From assembly GCA_045110675.1 (NCBI GenBank), contig JBGCGJ010000006.1:248001-312000 (forward strand): 64,000 nucleotides of DNA, written 5' to 3'. The stretch is from JBALVT01 sp045110675 (GTDB lineage: Bacteria > Pseudomonadota > Gammaproteobacteria > Pseudomonadales > Halieaceae). The notes under the pieces are model-generated. The model was given only the letters and a program-made list of their open reading frames with translations. It did no database searches and was not told where the DNA came from. This document shows positions 35,944-44,663 of the stretch, one piece after another (positions within the stretch are counted from its first letter, which is position 1; the number at the start of each line of letters is the position of its first letter). The position numbers and the translations under genes are program-made.

Positions 35944-38010
35944 TTAAACTCTGGCGAATTCCGCAGTGGTCCCTGTCCAACGCGCGATGAGTTGATCTTC
36001 CAGTTCTGGATGCTCCTCTCGAGTGGTTTCTGCCAACTCCTGCACCAGGTCCAGCAGGTGATCATGGGCGGGAAGTTCAGCTACACGAAATGTCATCAGC
36101 CCCGTTTGCCGAGTGCCGAGCACCTCTCCTGGGCCTCTCAATTCCAGATCTTTTTCTGCAATGTAAAAACCGTCATTGCTCTCCCTAAGAGCTTGAAGTC
36201 TTTGTTTGGAGTTGAAGGACAATGGGGTTTTGTAGAGTAAAACACAGTGGCTCGCCTGCGAACCCCGACCAACCCGCCCTCGCAATTGATGAAGCTGCGC
36301 TAAACCCAGGCGTTCTGGATTCTCGATTATCATCAAGCTGGCGTTTGGCACATCTACGCCCACTTCGATGACGGTGGTGGCGACTAGCAAGCTTAGCTCG
36401 CCGTTCTTAAATGAGGTCATTACAGATTGTTTTTCCGCCGGCTTGAGTCTTCCGTGTACCAGGCCAATGTTGAGTTGCGCAAGACTCTCGGTCAGCTCCG
36501 CCGCCGTGGCTTCGGCGGCCTGCGCCTGCAGTGCTTCGCTCTCCTCAATCAAAGTACAGACCCAATAGGCCTGGCGACCCTGCTGGCATGCTGAGGCCAC
36601 ACGTTCCACGATCTGCTCTCGCCGGGAGCTATCGATTAGCACGGTTTCTACCGGCTGACGTCCAGGGGGTAGTTCATCGATAATAGAACAGTCCAAGTCC
36701 GCATAGGCGACCATTGACAGCGTTCTGGGGATAGGTGTCGCTGTCATAATGAGTTGGTGCGCTCTGCCCGTTGTGGCTTGAGCCTTCTGCGTCAGCGCCA
36801 GCCGCTGATGGACACCGAAACGGTGCTGTTCATCCACGATGACTAACCCTAGTTTCGAAAATGAGACATCCGCCTGAAACAGTGCGTGAGTGCCTATAAC
36901 CAGAGCCGCTTCGCCACTGTCAATTCTCCCCAGTGTTTGTTCTCTTTTTTTACCTTTGAGCCTGCCAGTTAGCCATTCCATGGTGATACCCAGGGGATCA
37001 AACCAATCGCTGAAGTTTTGCCAGTGCTGCTCGGCGAGTATCTCTGTGGGTGCCATAATCGCAACTTGATAGCCATTGCCGATGGCCTGCAACGCGGCGC
37101 AGGCGGCCACCAGAGTTTTGCCCGAACCCACGTCGCCCTGGAGTAAACGGTGCATGGGATAGGGTTTGGCTAGGTCTGCGGATATCTCCGCATTGACCCT
37201 GTTTTGTGCATCGGTAGGCGAAAACGGTAGCCCGGCGAGAAAATCTGCCAGCGATTCGCTCTGTAGCGACATTGAAGGTGCGCCCTCACGCTGATGTGTC
37301 AGGCGCAGGCGATATAGAGAACAATTGTGTGCTACCAGTTCCTCCAGAGCCAAACGCAGTTGTGCTGGGTGCTGGCCTTCGCGTAGCAATTCCTGTGGCG
37401 CATCGGGTGGTGGTGCGTGCAAGTAATTCAATGCGGCTGACAAATCGTAAGGATAGGCTTTGTTGGCGGGTAATAAATCGACCAGCTGCGCCCTTTGCAA
37501 CCAAGCGACTGCCTGCTCACACAATTTGCGCCATTGGTTCTGGGATATTCCCGCCACGGTCGGGTAGATCGGTGTCAAGCGCTCTTCAACGGCATTCTCA
37601 CCCTCTTCCAGCTTTCGGTACTCCGGGTGGTACATCTCGAGACCTGCACTGCCTCTGCGAACCTGGCCGTAGCAACGCAGTCGAGTACCGGCTTGCAAAT
37701 TGTTTTTCTGAGCCGCGCTGAAGTGAAAGAAGCGCAGTGAAATAAGTCCACTGCCATCCTGGAGCCTGACCACCAGGCTTCTGCGCCTACCAAAAACGAT
37801 ATCGGCTATTCTAACCTCGCCCTCCACGACAATATCATCCCCTTCCCGCGCTGCAGCCACTGGAGTTACCCGAGTTCTGTCCTGATATCGCAGGGGCAGA
37901 TGGAACAGCAAATCCTCGACTTCGCGGACGCCGCACTCGGCGAGTTTTTCAGCAAGTTTTGGGCCGACACCGCGCAGTTGTTGCACCGGTAGTCCTGCTA
38001 TTTTCGACAT
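35944..38010 (-). CDS. recG: ATP-dependent DNA helicase RecG
   Basis: This 688-residue branch-migration helicase has an N-terminal HhH-like start (GLPVQQLRGVGPKLAEKL) and a wedge OB domain (about 60-150). The helicase core carries LLQGDVGSGKTLVA (Walker A), VIVDEQHRFGVHQR (DEQH box), TATPIPRTL, and the C-terminal LGLAQLHQLRGRVGRG. It reverses stalled forks and resolves R-loops. In many relatives recG ends the gmk-rpoZ-spoT cluster; here a plus-strand gene (38165) separates it. Confidence 0.97.
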   Translation of the reverse strand: MSKIAGLPVQQLRGVGPKLAEKLAECGVREVEDLLFHLPLRYQDRTRVTPVAAAREGDDIVVEGEVRIADIVFGRRRSLVVRLQDGSGLISLRFFHFSAAQKNNLQAGTRLRCYGQVRRGSAGLEMYHPEYRKLEEGENAVEERLTPIYPTVAGISQNQWRKLCEQAVAWLQRAQLVDLLPANKAYPYDLSAALNYLHAPPPDAPQELLREGQHPAQLRLALEELVAHNCSLYRLRLTHQREGAPSMSLQSESLADFLAGLPFSPTDAQNRVNAEISADLAKPYPMHRLLQGDVGSGKTLVAACAALQAIGNGYQVAIMAPTEILAEQHWQNFSDWFDPLGITMEWLTGRLKGKKREQTLGRIDSGEAALVIGTHALFQADVSFSKLGLVIVDEQHRFGVHQRLALTQKAQATTGRAHQLIMTATPIPRTLSMVAYADLDCSIIDELPPGRQPVETVLIDSSRREQIVERVASACQQGRQAYWVCTLIEESEALQAQAAEATAAELTESLAQLNIGLVHGRLKPAEKQSVMTSFKNGELSLLVATTVIEVGVDVPNASLMIIENPERLGLAQLHQLRGRVGRGSQASHCVLLYKTPLSFNSKQRLQALRESNDGFYIAEKDLELRGPGEVLGTRQTGLMTFRVAELPAHDHLLDLVQELAETTREEHPELEDQLIARWTGTTAEFARV

Positions 38011-38164
38011 GATCTACTCGTCTGGATGCGATACGGCTTGTAGAGCTCGGCTTCTTTGAATTTTGTATCAAGCAGCAATGTGTGGGCGCTTCATCAATGT
38101 CATAATCTTCGCTCTGTGACCTGCAAAATAATTGTGCCTAGTGTAACCAGTGAGAGAATCCATA

Positions 38165-39037
38165 ATGAAGCCAAATTCGATCTTAATTGTGGGCTGTGGC
38201 GATATCGGTATTCGCACCGGCGCTATCTTGAGCCAAAGTGGTTTTGCGCTGGGAGGAGTTTGTCGCCGGCCAAGTAAGTTACCCGCTGAATTTGCAGGCC
38301 ATGAGGCCGACTATAGCGTAGCAGGCAGTTTGAATTTTATGGAATCAGCGGCGCCCGATTACGTCATTGCTACCTTCAAGCCAGTTGATTTTTCTCCCGA
38401 GGGCTATCGACGGGGTTTTCCAGGAGCTGTTGAAAATATGCTGATGGGACTAGGATCTCACCGCCCCAAAGTAATTTTCATGGTATCCAGTACCCGCGCC
38501 TTGGCCGAACAGGGTGGAGCCTGGGTGGACGAAGACAGCCCGGTGGCTGATGAAGGTTTTGCCGCTACAGCGATTGTTGAAGCGGAACAGAGCTTGCTTG
38601 AGTCCGTGCATGAGAGTTGCGTGGTGCGATTTGGCGGAATTTATGGCGACTCTAATGGTCGTTTGTTAAATCGGATCGCGCGAGGTGAGATTTGCGCTGA
38701 ACAACCACTGCAATATGGAAATCGCATTCACCGGGATGATTGCGCCGGTTTTCTCGCACATTTATTGCAGATGGATGAGAATTTGCGTCAGTCAGTCTAT
38801 CTAGGCGTAGACAGCGACCCCTCTCCGCGCTTTGAAACGGAAACCTGGTTGGCAGCGCAGCTGGGTGTAGCAGCAAAGTCGTCTGCCCAGGCGCAGGGTG
38901 CCCGCGGTGTTGGTCATAAACGCTGTCGAAATACTCGCTTGTTGGATTCAGGCTACCAGCTTCAATATCCCAGTTACAAAGAAGGATATCGGGCAGTCAT
39001 AGCTGCAAGGGCACAACGAAAAGCGCTAGACAGATAG
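38165..39037 (+). CDS. YeeZ-like NAD(P)-binding epimerase/reductase family protein
   Basis: This 290-residue protein has an N-terminal Rossmann motif (ILIVGCGDIGIRTGAIL) and VIFMVSSTRALAEQGGAWVDE, as in the atypical short-chain dehydrogenases of the YeeZ group. VVRFGGIYGDSNGRLLNRI and NRIHRDDCAGFLAHLL also match. The reaction is unknown. I chose ATG at 38165; an upstream GTG at 38150 is in frame. It overlaps the convergent ridA by 12 bp. Confidence 0.82.
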   Translation: MKPNSILIVGCGDIGIRTGAILSQSGFALGGVCRRPSKLPAEFAGHEADYSVAGSLNFMESAAPDYVIATFKPVDFSPEGYRRGFPGAVENMLMGLGSHRPKVIFMVSSTRALAEQGGAWVDEDSPVADEGFAATAIVEAEQSLLESVHESCVVRFGGIYGDSNGRLLNRIARGEICAEQPLQYGNRIHRDDCAGFLAHLLQMDENLRQSVYLGVDSDPSPRFETETWLAAQLGVAAKSSAQAQGARGVGHKRCRNTRLLDSGYQLQYPSYKEGYRAVIAARAQRKALDR

Positions 39038-39409
39038 TATCGCTTCAACCTCAACTTTCGCGCCTCTGGGCAAAGCCGCAACCTGGACACAGGCACGCGC
39101 GGGGAAAGGGGCCTTCAGAAATGAGGCCATGACGTCGTTGACCGCGCTGAAGTCTGTCAGATCGGTGAGAGAAATATTGATTTTCACAGCGTCATCCAGT
39201 GTTCCTCCGGAGGCTCGCGCCACGGCGTTCAGGTTTTGGAACACCTGTGTCGCCTGTGCGGTGACGTCGCCTTCGACCACTTCCATGGTTTCCGGAACCA
39301 GCGGTATTTGTCCCGATAGCCAAACGGTATTGCCTACTTTTATTGCCTGGGAGTAAGGTCCGATAGCCTCGGGTGCATCGGGTGTGGAAATTATGGCGCG
39401 ATTGCTCAC
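39026..39409 (-). CDS. ridA: RidA-family enamine/imine deaminase
   Basis: This 127-residue trimeric protein has the YjgF/RidA pattern: APEAIGPYSQAIKVGNTVWLSGQIPL (in parts), AVARASGGTLDDAVKINISLTDL and FPARACVQVAALPRGAKVEVEAI, with the conserved Arg of the ARACV motif. It hydrolyses reactive 2-aminoacrylate from PLP enzymes. It follows spoT by 31 bp on the same strand, a common arrangement. Confidence 0.95.
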   Translation of the reverse strand: MSNRAIISTPDAPEAIGPYSQAIKVGNTVWLSGQIPLVPETMEVVEGDVTAQATQVFQNLNAVARASGGTLDDAVKINISLTDLTDFSAVNDVMASFLKAPFPARACVQVAALPRGAKVEVEAILSV

Positions 39410-39440
39410 AGCGGTTCTCCTGATGGGACGCTCGAAGGGT

Positions 39441-41555
39441 CTAATTGCTAATTCTTGTAACTTTGCGCACAGAGCTCAGGGTGCGCAGTCTCTTCATAAT
39501 TCTTGCCAAATGAACCCGGTTTGCCACCTGCATGGCTAAGTCTACATAGGTGAACTGGTAGTCTTTGTCCTCGGTAGAGATTTTGTCGATGTTAACGTCC
39601 ATGCTGTTGATACGGGTGGCCAGGACGGCAATCATGCCTCGTCGATTCTCTACCTCTATGCGCAGTTCTGCTTGATACTCACCCTCAACCTCACTATCCC
39701 AGCGCAGGGCGACCAGGCGCTCTCGGTTGTCTCGCATATCGGCCAGGTTGTTGCAGGTTTCCCGGTGTATCACCATACCTTTTTCGGAGCTCAGATAGCC
39801 TTCAATCGGATCTCCAGGGATGGGATGGCAGCAGTTGGCGTAGCTCACCATGAATCCCTCTGTGCCGCGTATCGCTACGGGCTGAGCGGAGCCACTCAAA
39901 TCCTGGTCGTCGGGGTTGGTTTCTCCGAGTATTTGTTGAGCGGTAATACCGGGAAGCCGGTTGCCGCGTGCCACATCCTCCATTAAATCGGCTAGCTCAT
40001 CATAGCTGTGGTTAGTCAGAAACTCCTGGAGTGGTTCCTCGGGCACATCTTCGAGTTTGGTACCCAGGCCCAGCAGTGCTTTTTCCAGCAGTCTTTGACC
40101 CAGTTTGACGGAATCATCGCGAGTCTGATGTTTCAGATAATGGCGGATATTGGATCTGGCTTTCGCGGTGACAGCGTAGTTGAACCACGACGGGTTAGGC
40201 CTGGCACCCGGTGCGGTAATGATTTCGACGGTGTGGCCGCTTTGCAGAGGTTCCGATAGTGGGGCGAGGCGCCGGTTGATGCGACATGCGACGCAGCTAT
40301 TGCCCACATCGGTATGTACGGCATAGGCAAAATCAACAGCGGTTGCATTGCGTGGCAATTCAAGAATCCTGCCCTTGGGGGTGAACACGTAAATCTCGTC
40401 GGGAAACAGATCGATTTTTACACTTTCGATAAATTCCAGGGAGTTGCCAGCGCGCTGCTGCATTTCCAATAGACCCTGCACCCACTGGCGTGCTCTGGCG
40501 TGACTGCCATTGACTGACTGGCCGTCGCTTTTGTACAACCAGTGTGCCGCAATGCCATTGTTAGCCATTTCCTCCATCTCTCGCGTGCGGATCTGGATTT
40601 CGATGGGTACCCCGTGCATACCCTTGAGTACAGTGTGCAGTGACTGATAGCCGTTGGCTTTGGGAATGGCGATATAGTCCTTGAACTCACCGGGAACCGG
40701 CTTATACAAGCTGTGCACACTTCCTAACACTCGATAACAGGTATCCACAGAATCAACAACGATTCGAAACGCGTAGATATCCATGATCTCAGAGAAGGAT
40801 TTACGCTTGGCCTTCATTTTTTTATAGATACTGTAGAGGTGTTTTTCGCGGCCGATGACCTCGACCTCATGGCCTTCCTGAGTCAGCGTACTCTCTATCT
40901 GGTGTTCGATCTTGTCCACCAGTTCTTTGCGATTGCCCCGAACTTTGCGCAGTGCGGCCTCTATCCGGCGTGCGCGCATTGGATACAGCGCGCTAAACCC
41001 CAGATCTTCAAATTCCATTCGTACTGTGTTCATGCCCAGACGCATGGCGATAGGCGCATAGATTTCTAGGGTTTCTCGGGCGATGCGTCGGCTTTTCTCG
41101 GGCTTGAGTACACCCAGTGTGCGCATATTGTGCAGACGATCGGCCAGTTTGACCAAAATAACGCGGATGTCCTTGGACATGGCCAGGGTCATTTTCTGGA
41201 AATTTTCCGCCTGCTTTTCGGCGAGGGAGCTGAACTCTATTTGGGTTAGCTTGCTAACGCCGTCAACGAGCTCTGCAACAGTCGGTCCGAATTGACTGCC
41301 AATCGCTGACTTTTCAATGCCGGTATCCTCAATGACATCGTGCAGCATGGCAGCTATCAGGCTCTGGTGGTCCATGTGCATGTTGGCCAGTATGCCGGCC
41401 ACTGCGAGGGGGTGTGTTACGTAGGGCTCGCCACTACTTCGGCGCTGGCCGTAATGGGCCTGCTCTGCAAAATAGTAGGCGCGCTTTACGACATTGGTTT
41501 GATCGGGGCTGAGGTAACTTCGGAGGGTGGGATCAAGGGCATCGACGGTTTCCAT
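39441..41555 (-). CDS. spoT: Bifunctional (p)ppGpp synthetase/hydrolase SpoT
   Basis: At 704 residues it matches E. coli SpoT (702). Domains in order are: HD hydrolase (about 30-180; LHDVIEDT at 71-78 and LADRLHNMRTL), synthetase (about 230-350; IPKANGYQSLHT, EIQIRTREMEEMANNGIAAHW), TGS (about 390-450), and C-terminal helical, zinc-finger-like and ACT domains. The usual RXKD synthetase-site signature reads EFKD (290-293) here. The ribosome-binding region is weak (TAGAGTT), and six 11-bp repeats lie just upstream. Confidence 0.97.
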   Translation of the reverse strand: METVDALDPTLRSYLSPDQTNVVKRAYYFAEQAHYGQRRSSGEPYVTHPLAVAGILANMHMDHQSLIAAMLHDVIEDTGIEKSAIGSQFGPTVAELVDGVSKLTQIEFSSLAEKQAENFQKMTLAMSKDIRVILVKLADRLHNMRTLGVLKPEKSRRIARETLEIYAPIAMRLGMNTVRMEFEDLGFSALYPMRARRIEAALRKVRGNRKELVDKIEHQIESTLTQEGHEVEVIGREKHLYSIYKKMKAKRKSFSEIMDIYAFRIVVDSVDTCYRVLGSVHSLYKPVPGEFKDYIAIPKANGYQSLHTVLKGMHGVPIEIQIRTREMEEMANNGIAAHWLYKSDGQSVNGSHARARQWVQGLLEMQQRAGNSLEFIESVKIDLFPDEIYVFTPKGRILELPRNATAVDFAYAVHTDVGNSCVACRINRRLAPLSEPLQSGHTVEIITAPGARPNPSWFNYAVTAKARSNIRHYLKHQTRDDSVKLGQRLLEKALLGLGTKLEDVPEEPLQEFLTNHSYDELADLMEDVARGNRLPGITAQQILGETNPDDQDLSGSAQPVAIRGTEGFMVSYANCCHPIPGDPIEGYLSSEKGMVIHRETCNNLADMRDNRERLVALRWDSEVEGEYQAELRIEVENRRGMIAVLATRINSMDVNIDKISTEDKDYQFTYVDLAMQVANRVHLARIMKRLRTLSSVRKVTRISN

Positions 41556-41570
41556 ATCATTGTAACTCTA

Positions 41571-41636
41571 CTGGGTAGTCACTAGGTAGTCACTGGGTAG
41601 TCACTGGGTAGTCGCTGGGGAGTCACTAGGTAGTCG
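41571..41636. repeat. Six tandem copies of an 11-bp unit in the spoT leader
   Basis: Six contiguous 11-bp units fit CTRGGTAGTCR with at most one further mismatch: 41571-41581, 41582-41592, 41593-41603, 41604-41614, 41615-41625 and 41626-41636. The first and third are identical (CTGGGTAGTCA). The array sits in the rpoZ-spoT gap, 15 bp upstream of the spoT start, so it is in the spoT leader on the minus strand. The unit length is close to one DNA helical turn. Confidence 0.95.
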
Positions 41637-41671
41637 AGGAGGCCCTTGGCTTTGAATAATTCAGATGATGG

Positions 41672-41935
41672 TTAGATGGCCTCGGTGGCAGCACCCATCA
41701 CTTCGGCCAGCTCTTCTTCGGCTTCCATCTCCTCTTCACGGGTGAGGATATCCGGGTTAATCAGACCATCTGCAATCTCTCTGAGAGCCACAACAGTTGG
41801 CTTGTCAGATTCCTCTTCGACCATTGGGTCTTTGCCACCAGTGGCGAGTTGCCTGGCGCGCTTGCTGGCTACCATGACTAATTCAAAGCGGTTCGCTACA
41901 TTTTCTAGACAATCTTCAACGGTTACACGTGCCAT
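41672..41935 (-). CDS. rpoZ: RNA polymerase subunit omega
   Basis: This 87-residue subunit starts MARVTVEDCLENVANRFELVMVASKRARQLATGG (family N-terminal box, about 1-34) and continues with DKPTVVALREIADGLI. It promotes RNA polymerase assembly and, with beta', forms a ppGpp site. Its place between gmk and spoT is conserved. Confidence 0.97.
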   Translation of the reverse strand: MARVTVEDCLENVANRFELVMVASKRARQLATGGKDPMVEEESDKPTVVALREIADGLINPDILTREEEMEAEEELAEVMGAATEAI

Positions 41936-42127
41936 CTGTCATTACTTCCCATTGTGAATAATGCCTGCCGAGTCACGGTGATGTGTTCGATGGTGGCATT
42001 GTTAGTCATTTTTCAGGGCCCACGGCTTGCGACTGCGGCGATAGTCTGCCATTTAGGTAGAGTCTTAAGCTGCCTGGAAACCCCTGTGTTCTAACCGGGC
42101 AACGAGGCTGCGCCGGAGGAACCGTTA

Positions 42128-42133
42128 ATTATA
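42128..42133 (-). promoter_or_regulatory. Possible rpoZ -10 element
   Basis: A perfect TATAAT reads on the minus strand in the 295-bp gap between gmk and rpoZ, but no convincing -35 lies upstream. If used, it gives a leader of about 185 nt before rpoZ. I see no recognisable RNA motif in the rest of the gap. Confidence 0.3.
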
Positions 42134-42230
42134 CCCTGAACACCCCCCATCTCGTCCAGCTCGAATAATGTTTAGCCCAGGGGTAGCGCGGCTTGCCGGG
42201 TGCTGGCTAGACGCTTCGACGGTTCGACGG

Positions 42231-42848
42231 TTAGTTGAGTAAATCTTGCAAAAGCTGAGATTGGCTCTGAACCTGGTTCGCAGTGCGCAAGCGCGCACTG
42301 GTAATGATCGCCTGCAGCTCGGACAGGGCCAAATCAAAATCATTGTTAATAATCAGGTAGTTCGACTCAGAATAATGGGACATTTCCTCAACGGCTTCGG
42401 ACATTCGTTGAGCAATAATTTCACTGTCATCCTGGCCGCGTGATGTCAGCCGTTGCTCCAAGGTGGCTTTCGAGGGCGGAAGAATGAAGATCGATTGGCT
42501 CGCCGGCATTAATTTTTTTACCTGAAGAGCGCCCTGCCAATCAATTTCCAGAATCACATCGATTCCGCGCGATAACTGTTGTTCAACCCATGTTTGCGAG
42601 GTTCCGTAGAGATTTCCAAATACACGCGCATGCTCCAGGAACTCGGCACTTTCCAACATTGTGAGAAACGCCTTTTCGGCGACGAAGTGATAATTGACGC
42701 CATCCACTTCTCCCGGACGAATCGGCCTGGTGGTGTGCGAAACGGAAACCTGGAGATCTTTGCATTGATCAATCAGGGCACTGACGAGACTTGTTTTTCC
42801 CGCCCCACTGGGGGCAGAGACGGTAAATAATGTTCCTGTACGAATCAT
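42231..42848 (-). CDS. gmk: Guanylate kinase
   Basis: This 205-residue enzyme has the P-loop FTVSAPSGAGKTSLVSAL (about 8-25), the GMP-binding SHTTRPIRPGEVDGVNYHF and DVILEIDWQGALQVKK. It phosphorylates GMP to GDP, feeding GTP and ppGpp pools. It lies 41 bp after yicC. Confidence 0.97.
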   Translation of the reverse strand: MIRTGTLFTVSAPSGAGKTSLVSALIDQCKDLQVSVSHTTRPIRPGEVDGVNYHFVAEKAFLTMLESAEFLEHARVFGNLYGTSQTWVEQQLSRGIDVILEIDWQGALQVKKLMPASQSIFILPPSKATLEQRLTSRGQDDSEIIAQRMSEAVEEMSHYSESNYLIINNDFDLALSELQAIITSARLRTANQVQSQSQLLQDLLN

Positions 42849-42889
42849 CGGTGTTCCTGAGTTAAGTTCGGTTTTCGATAAGAAGTGCG

Positions 42890-43756
42890 TTATTCGACAT
42901 TCTGGATCTGTTCGCGCATTTGTTCTATGAGCACTTTCAGGCTCACTGCGTTCTGTGTTGTGCTACTGGATGTAGATTTAGAAGACAGGGTGTTTGCCTC
43001 TCGGTTGAGTTCCTGCATGAGAAAATCCAGCCGTCTTCCACAGGGCCCTCCCTTGGCTAAGGTGCGCCGAACCTCGCTGATGTGCGCATCAAGCCTGTCT
43101 AACTCCTCATCGACATCGGCCTTTTGTGCCAGGTGCACCAACTCCTGTTCCAGGCGATTATCATCCACTTCGATATCCAGGTCAGCAATGCGAGCCAGAA
43201 TGCGCTGGCGTTGTTGGAGCATTAATTCAGGCAGTAATGTCCGAGTGGCCGCCACCTCTTGCTCGACCTGGTCGATACGCTCAGACACCATGGCCGCGAG
43301 TTTGTCGCCCTCGCGTTGCCTGTTGTTTGACAAAGATTCCACCGCGCTTGCAAACAGCGACTCACCAGCGGACAAAATTTCCTCCTCTGAAATTACACCA
43401 CCGTGGCATATTCCGGGAAACTGCAAAATATCCAGCGGGCTCAGTGGTTGAACCTGGGGAAGCTTTTTAGCAATGGTATCGCTGGCTTGAATCAATGCGT
43501 CGAGTTGCTCAAGGTTGATATTCAACTCGGCGGCCTGGTCGGGATTGGCCTGCAATCGAATGAGACAGTCTATTTTCCCTCTGGCCAGTGTTTTGTTCGC
43601 TCGCTCACGCAGTTTGGGCTCCAACTGTCGCAACGCGTCGGGAAGTTTGAAGGAGCAATCCAGATAGCGGTGGTTCACGGACCGCAGTTCCACGGTCAGT
43701 AAGCCCTGATCGGTTGCGAGGCTTTCTCTGGCAAAGGCAGTCATGCTGCGAATCAT
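42890..43756 (-). CDS. yicC: YicC-family endoribonuclease
   Basis: This 288-residue protein has the conserved start IRSMTAFARESLATDQG, the ELRSVNHRYLDCSFKLPDAL box and the C-terminal GRRLDFLMQELNREANTLSSKS. YicC proteins are recently recognised RNases that act with PNPase in RNA turnover. It is divergent from rph, also an RNA-processing gene, as in E. coli. Confidence 0.95.
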   Translation of the reverse strand: MIRSMTAFARESLATDQGLLTVELRSVNHRYLDCSFKLPDALRQLEPKLRERANKTLARGKIDCLIRLQANPDQAAELNINLEQLDALIQASDTIAKKLPQVQPLSPLDILQFPGICHGGVISEEEILSAGESLFASAVESLSNNRQREGDKLAAMVSERIDQVEQEVAATRTLLPELMLQQRQRILARIADLDIEVDDNRLEQELVHLAQKADVDEELDRLDAHISEVRRTLAKGGPCGRRLDFLMQELNREANTLSSKSTSSSTTQNAVSLKVLIEQMREQIQNVE

Positions 43757-43936
43757 ATTTGAATCTCTGATGTCTTCTGGTCCGCTGCGGCTATTAAAGC
43801 GCCGTTTATGGGCGTGAGTGTAGCAGCTTTGTTCGGAGTGCTCACAGGGTTAGGCTGGGTCTACTTGCGAGGGATTACACAAGCGAGCTCCGCTGTGTTC
43901 GCGTATACTGCGCAGCCTGTTTATATGGAGATTTAT

Positions 43937-44656
43937 ATGGAACGTCCAAGCGGCCGCATCCCAGCACAGTTAAGAGACATTACAATCACTCGAAACTTTA
44001 CCTGCCATGCAGAGGGCTCGGTGCTAGTCTGCTTTGGAAATACCAAGGTAATTTGCACCGCATCGGTAGAGCGCGGTGTGCCGCGTTTCATGCGTGGTCA
44101 GGGGCGTGGTTGGGTGACGGCGGAATATGGAATGTTGCCGCGCTCTACCGATTCTCGGATGGGTCGGGAGGCCAGCCGTGGCAAACAGGGCGGCCGCACC
44201 GTCGAAATTCAACGCTTGATAGGGCGTTCCTTAAGGGCCGCACTGGATTTGGACAAACTGGGAGAGCATACGATAACCATAGACTGTGACGTGATCCAGG
44301 CCGATGGCGGAACCAGAACGGCCTCAATTACCGGTGCATGCGTTGCGCTTGTAGATGCGATCAATCACTTGCAACGGCAAAAGCTCATAACCGAAGACCC
44401 ACTCTTGCAAATGATCGCCTCGGTGTCTGTAGGTATTTATCAAGGCGTTCCGGTTCTGGACCTCGACTACCCAGAAGATTCAGCGGCGGATACCGATATG
44501 AACGTAGTGATGGGGGAATCTGGCGCATTCATTGAGGTTCAGGGTACTGCTGAGGGCGCGACCTTTGATCGCGATGAACTCAATGCATTGCTGGATCTGG
44601 CCAGCGAAGGCGTTGCCTCGCTAGTTGCGAAGCAGCGCGAGGCACTCGCGGGATAA
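43937..44656 (+). CDS. rph: Ribonuclease PH
   Basis: This 239-residue phosphorolytic exoribonuclease trims tRNA 3' ends. Motifs are HAEGSVLVCFGNTKVICTAS, GWVTAEYGMLPRST, GRSLRAALDLDKLGEHTI and DCDVIQADGGTRTASITGA. I chose ATG at 43937 because it gives the E. coli length (238) and GGAG lies 6 bp upstream; the open frame extends back to 43808 without conserved sequence. The C-terminus looks complete, unlike the frameshifted rph of E. coli K-12. Confidence 0.96.
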   Translation: MERPSGRIPAQLRDITITRNFTCHAEGSVLVCFGNTKVICTASVERGVPRFMRGQGRGWVTAEYGMLPRSTDSRMGREASRGKQGGRTVEIQRLIGRSLRAALDLDKLGEHTITIDCDVIQADGGTRTASITGACVALVDAINHLQRQKLITEDPLLQMIASVSVGIYQGVPVLDLDYPEDSAADTDMNVVMGESGAFIEVQGTAEGATFDRDELNALLDLASEGVASLVAKQREALAG

Positions 44657-44663
44657 AACCAGC

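Noticed and set aside
35382..36065. 227-codon minus-strand frame over the DUF1415 gene and the recG end
   Set aside because: DUF1415 motifs on the plus strand and RecG on another frame account for the sequence.
42217..42232. Tandem duplication of CGACGGTT at the gmk stop codon
   Set aside because: Two copies of 8 bp are within chance, and no function is suggested.
42885..43451. 188-codon plus-strand frame opposite yicC
   Set aside because: It is Ser/Arg-rich, the reverse-frame composition of yicC, with no domain; yicC is well supported.
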